A program made the translations under genes and the position numbers. The notes under the pieces are model-generated. The model was not told the DNA's origin. It did not search any database and saw only the letters and a list, made by a program, of their open reading frames with translations. From Parasponia andersonii (Eukaryota > Streptophyta > Magnoliopsida > Rosales > Cannabaceae), in contig JXTB01000253.1 in NCBI GenBank assembly GCA_002914805.1, forward strand, positions 138,609-202,608: DNA of 64,000 nucleotides, in the 5' to 3' direction. How positions within the stretch are numbered: position 1 is the stretch's first letter; every line of letters begins with the position of its first letter. This document shows positions 61,203 through 64,000 of the stretch, in pieces.

Positions 61203-61659
61203 GTTTGAATATTATTATGTCGGTCTTAATGCTTAAAGTTAGAGAGTAGGCAGTCGAAACCATCTTAAAACAATGCACTTTCCATGTAATGTTAATGATG
61301 CCCGTTTAATGATTTTTAACATACATGAGAAGACCCAGCAAATGTAACGGTCATGTGATGGAAAAGTAATCAGTCGATCACTCTGGAGTCTTGATTAGTA
61401 CTAGTCTAATTCTTTCTGTAGCTTTTTCGAAAAAAATAATAATAATAATAAAACAAAAGAAATAAAATTCTCTTTCTCTTAAGTGTTTAATATTTTTATT
61501 AAAAAAAAAGAAAGAAAAACTATTAGAGAAAGTTAGCAAGCATAGAAAGCATTAAGATTGGCCAGCTAAATTTAATTGCCTTTTAAATTTATGGATTTAA
61601 GAAAGGATGCAATTATTTTGTTGAAATTAGGAAAAGGTGTAGTTTAAACTTAGTTAGTT
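61203..61659. other. Intergenic sequence, short AAT and A-rich runs
   Basis: Contains an (AAT)n run near 61434-61450 and A-runs near 61500. Nothing else recognised. Confidence 0.4.
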
Positions 61660-62853
61660 AAATAATTCATTTGGTGCAAAATTACTCTTTCTGTCAAAGT
61701 CCGTGCTTAATATGACAAAAAAGATAATGTGACAATTATTTTTTAATTTCTTTTGTTAATTTACTGAAAAAATTAAATTAAATTTAATATTTTTTAAAAA
61801 AATCCTCTCTCTTCTCCCACAATCTCTTCCCCTTTCACATCCTCCCTCTCTTCTCTTCTCTATATATGTTACGAAATAAAGAGAAAGAAGAAGAGAAAGT
61901 CATCTGATTATCTCAACCCCAACCATGACTCTGAATGTCAGCCTGAACCTTACCTCCACCCACGATCCAAATCCCAAATCTTGACTCTAAACCCCAACCA
62001 CTACCTCTCGACATATCGACGCTATCCCTGATCCCACAATCCCGAACTCCAGACCCCTAACACCCAACTCCTCTATGTCTAATGTTAATATTTGTGCGTC
62101 ATTATTGAATTAAACCCCATTTGATGAAAGTCGGAGGGCGAAAGATGATCATGAATGTCAATATTGAATTACACCCCATTTGATGAAAGTCAGAGGGTGG
62201 AAGATGATCATGAATGAAATCTTCAATTCATGGTTGATATTTTGGGCTATTACTTTCATATGGACATGGAGAGAGCTAGCAATTTTATCTAATGAGGGTT
62301 AGAACTTCATTTTATCTATTGTTTGTGGGGGTGAGGGGAGGGGGCTACTTTATAACTTTTTTATTTTCAAGTGGTGGCCCTAGTGAGCTTCAAGTGCCTC
62401 TGTCCCTGCATATGGGCTAGATTGGTTCTCACTCTGATTGTGCCATACTTGATGAGTTAAATCGGCCTGTGTGATTCCACCTCTGAATTCTAGCTCGAAG
62501 CCTTCATATTTGAAATTTATGGAGTCCGAGCTCAACTTGTACCACAAGTACACCTGCAGAGAAAAATTGGATACGAGGGTTATTATTAATCTACAACATA
62601 TTCAAAGTGACAATTGCAAATGTCCTCCTCATTCATCCTTTGTCTTATTACAAAATATAGAAGGGAGGTAAAAGAGAAATGGGGAATGGAAAGAGATAAT
62701 GGGGAAGAGAGATTTATTTTTTCTTTTCTAAATTTTATCTCTTTTTTAATAAATTAATTTTAAAAAATTAAGAAATAGGTACCATATCATCTTTTCCAAC
62801 AAAATACGCAAACTTTAACAAAAGGAGTAATTTTGCAACAAATAAATTATTCA
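61660..62853. mobile_element. Nonautonomous DNA element with long terminal inverted repeats (MULE-like)
   Basis: The left terminal region AATAATTCATTTGGTGCAAA and following ATTACTC at 61660-61820 matches the reverse complement of 62670-62853 with gaps, including GCAAAATTACTC and the CTCTCTTC(C)CCA-type tract at the inner side. Arms are about 150-180 bp. The 0.85-kb middle is less AT-rich, holds a 59-bp tandem duplication and a Cys/His-containing open frame at 62471-62671, and may be captured sequence. No transposase and no 9-bp target duplication were found. Confidence 0.5.
62102..62219. repeat. 59-bp tandem duplication
   Basis: Two adjacent copies carrying CCCCATTTGATGAAAGTC and AGATGATCATGAATG, with about seven differences. 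Lies inside the long-TIR element. Confidence 0.85.
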
Positions 62854-63799
62854 AGGAAAATTCATGCAATGAAAAATAGTTCGGAAGGCAAATTTCTACA
62901 GAACCAATAATTCAAGGGGGGAACAAACTACAGCTTTTCCTAATTGAAATCTTTATTGTTAAATGAGGGTAAAACTCAATTTCTAAATAAAATAAAATGT
63001 GTGAACTGAAGTACCAATACTAGTCCTAGTATACGTCAGCCCCCAATGGTTGGCTAGGAAGTAATTGTGTTATTAGCGTTTATAAGTACCACATATTAGT
63101 TAGTTAAAAAATTGGTATTTATCCTAAATTTTAATATTAACACGTATATACGATGTATTATATCCGAATTTATCGCAATAAACTTATAACATTTTACCAA
63201 TTGAATAGTTATAATTTATATATCATATAAATTGGTATATAAAGGATGAGATCATAGTTGAGATCCACGTATTATTCTTTTGGCATATGTGAATAATATG
63301 ATGCCTATATATTTTCCACACGTAATGTTGTACTTAGGAGTAGTCTTCTTTATTAGTTAAGTTTTCTGAAATTACCTAGATCACATAGTAGTACTAGACC
63401 AGATAACCGCTCATGTACCATTCACATCGCTTGATCTTAAAACCCGTAAATTTAGCAGCACAATATGGTGTGATGGAAAACAACATTATTATCCTATCCT
63501 AGATATACAATAAAAACTCCATAATAGTCCCTCAAATATTCAAATGATAGCAAGACTAGTTGATATTTCGTGTTTTCTCCTCGAAATTTGTATTACAGTC
63601 TTCAAAATGTATCAGACTAAGCGATCATAGGTTCAGCGTGAATGATAATCACATTATTCGTTCATCGTATAATTAATAGAGCCAATAATAATATAATTGT
63701 ATTGCATTAGACATTCATATCGTACGTGCATATTATTTTGATTACTTGTTGTTGTGCGGTCTAAAATCCTATGTCAGATCACATGAGTAGGAGTTAAGT
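62854..63799. other. AT-rich intergenic sequence
   Basis: No gene, repeat boundary or RNA gene was recognised. Confidence 0.4.
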
Positions 63800-63899
63800 G
63801 CGACCTCATCCGAAAGGGTTGTATGCGACCTCCACCGCATAAGTTATGTGTGACCTCTACCGTATAAGTTACGTGGGACCTCCTCCGAATAAGTTATGT
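63800..63899. repeat. Minisatellite, four 25-bp units
   Basis: Consensus GNGACCTCNNCCGNATAAGTTATGT, with units at 63800, 63825, 63850 and 63875. Unit 1 is the most diverged (GAAAGGGTTGTAT). A fifth partial unit (ACGACTCGAAAG) follows. Confidence 0.85.
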
Positions 63900-64000
63900 A
63901 CGACTCGAAAGAAAAGGAAACTAGTCTCTACTTCGTCAAACGGGTAACCTACAAGGAAAGGGAAACAAAAGTCTCTCTTTCATGATCGACCAGTTACCCA

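Noticed and set aside
63800-63899. Regular repeats suggestive of a CRISPR array
   Set aside because: Units abut without unique spacers, and the context is plant nuclear DNA. It is a minisatellite.
1-64000. A new gene system (defence, biosynthetic or signalling cluster)
   Set aside because: Every coding segment I could identify belongs to known retrotransposon families, and the rest is noncoding repeat or intergenic DNA. Nothing supports a novel multi-gene system.

Overview
This window looks like a gene-poor, AT-rich stretch of a plant nuclear genome, most likely a eudicot. Almost everything recognisable is transposable-element sequence of plant-specific types: a Tat-type Ty3/gypsy element with a second RNase H domain, a SIRE/Maximus-type Ty1/copia element with an extra env-like ORF, a plant L1-type LINE whose ORF1 resembles DUF4283, solo LTRs, MITEs and a tRNA-derived SINE. 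I found no intact host protein gene, no rRNA or tRNA gene and no CRISPR array. I cannot name the species from sequence alone.

Layout. (1) 1-4.4 kb: minisatellite-like repeats, then an 1839-bp solo copia-type LTR (1856-3694, TSD ATGGA), apparently inserted into an older inverted-repeat element. (2) 5.07-6.12 kb: a foldback element whose two arms of about 0.45-0.5 kb form a near-palindrome. (3) 6.5-12.85 kb: an almost full-length but mutated LINE on the minus strand (ORF1, endonuclease, RT, zinc-binding region, RNase H). (4) 13.4-13.5 kb: a 122-bp MITE. (5) 13.84-30.22 kb: a Tat gypsy element on the minus strand (450-bp LTRs, TSD AATAA) whose pol is split at 18.04-27.12 kb by a minus-strand copia element. 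That copia has 1.8-kb LTRs, has lost RT and RNase H, and carries a 4-kb noncoding leader with a GC-rich island. (6) 30.2-42.1 kb: intergenic sequence with a possible LTR remnant, a second copy of the solo LTR in inverted orientation (34753-36615), a cluster of inverted MITEs (37.9-38.45 kb), a GC-richer promoter-like patch (39.4-39.9 kb) and a SINE candidate (41.33-41.48 kb). (7) 42.1-59.2 kb: a plus-strand SIRE/Maximus-type copia element with an env-like ORF, interrupted in its RNase H by a minus-strand gypsy element (47722-54246, TSD GCTTT/GCTTC). (8) 59.2-64 kb: a copia-LTR-like remnant, a 1.2-kb long-TIR element with possible captured sequence, and two short tandem arrays.

The nesting gives a relative history: Tat gypsy before the copia inside it, and SIRE copia before the gypsy inside it. 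LTR pairs differ visibly (about one base in eight to ten by eye over the stretches compared), so none of the elements is young. Premature stops fall largely where these families normally have Trp, Gln or Arg, as expected of C-to-T decay of methylated DNA. No element looks autonomous now.
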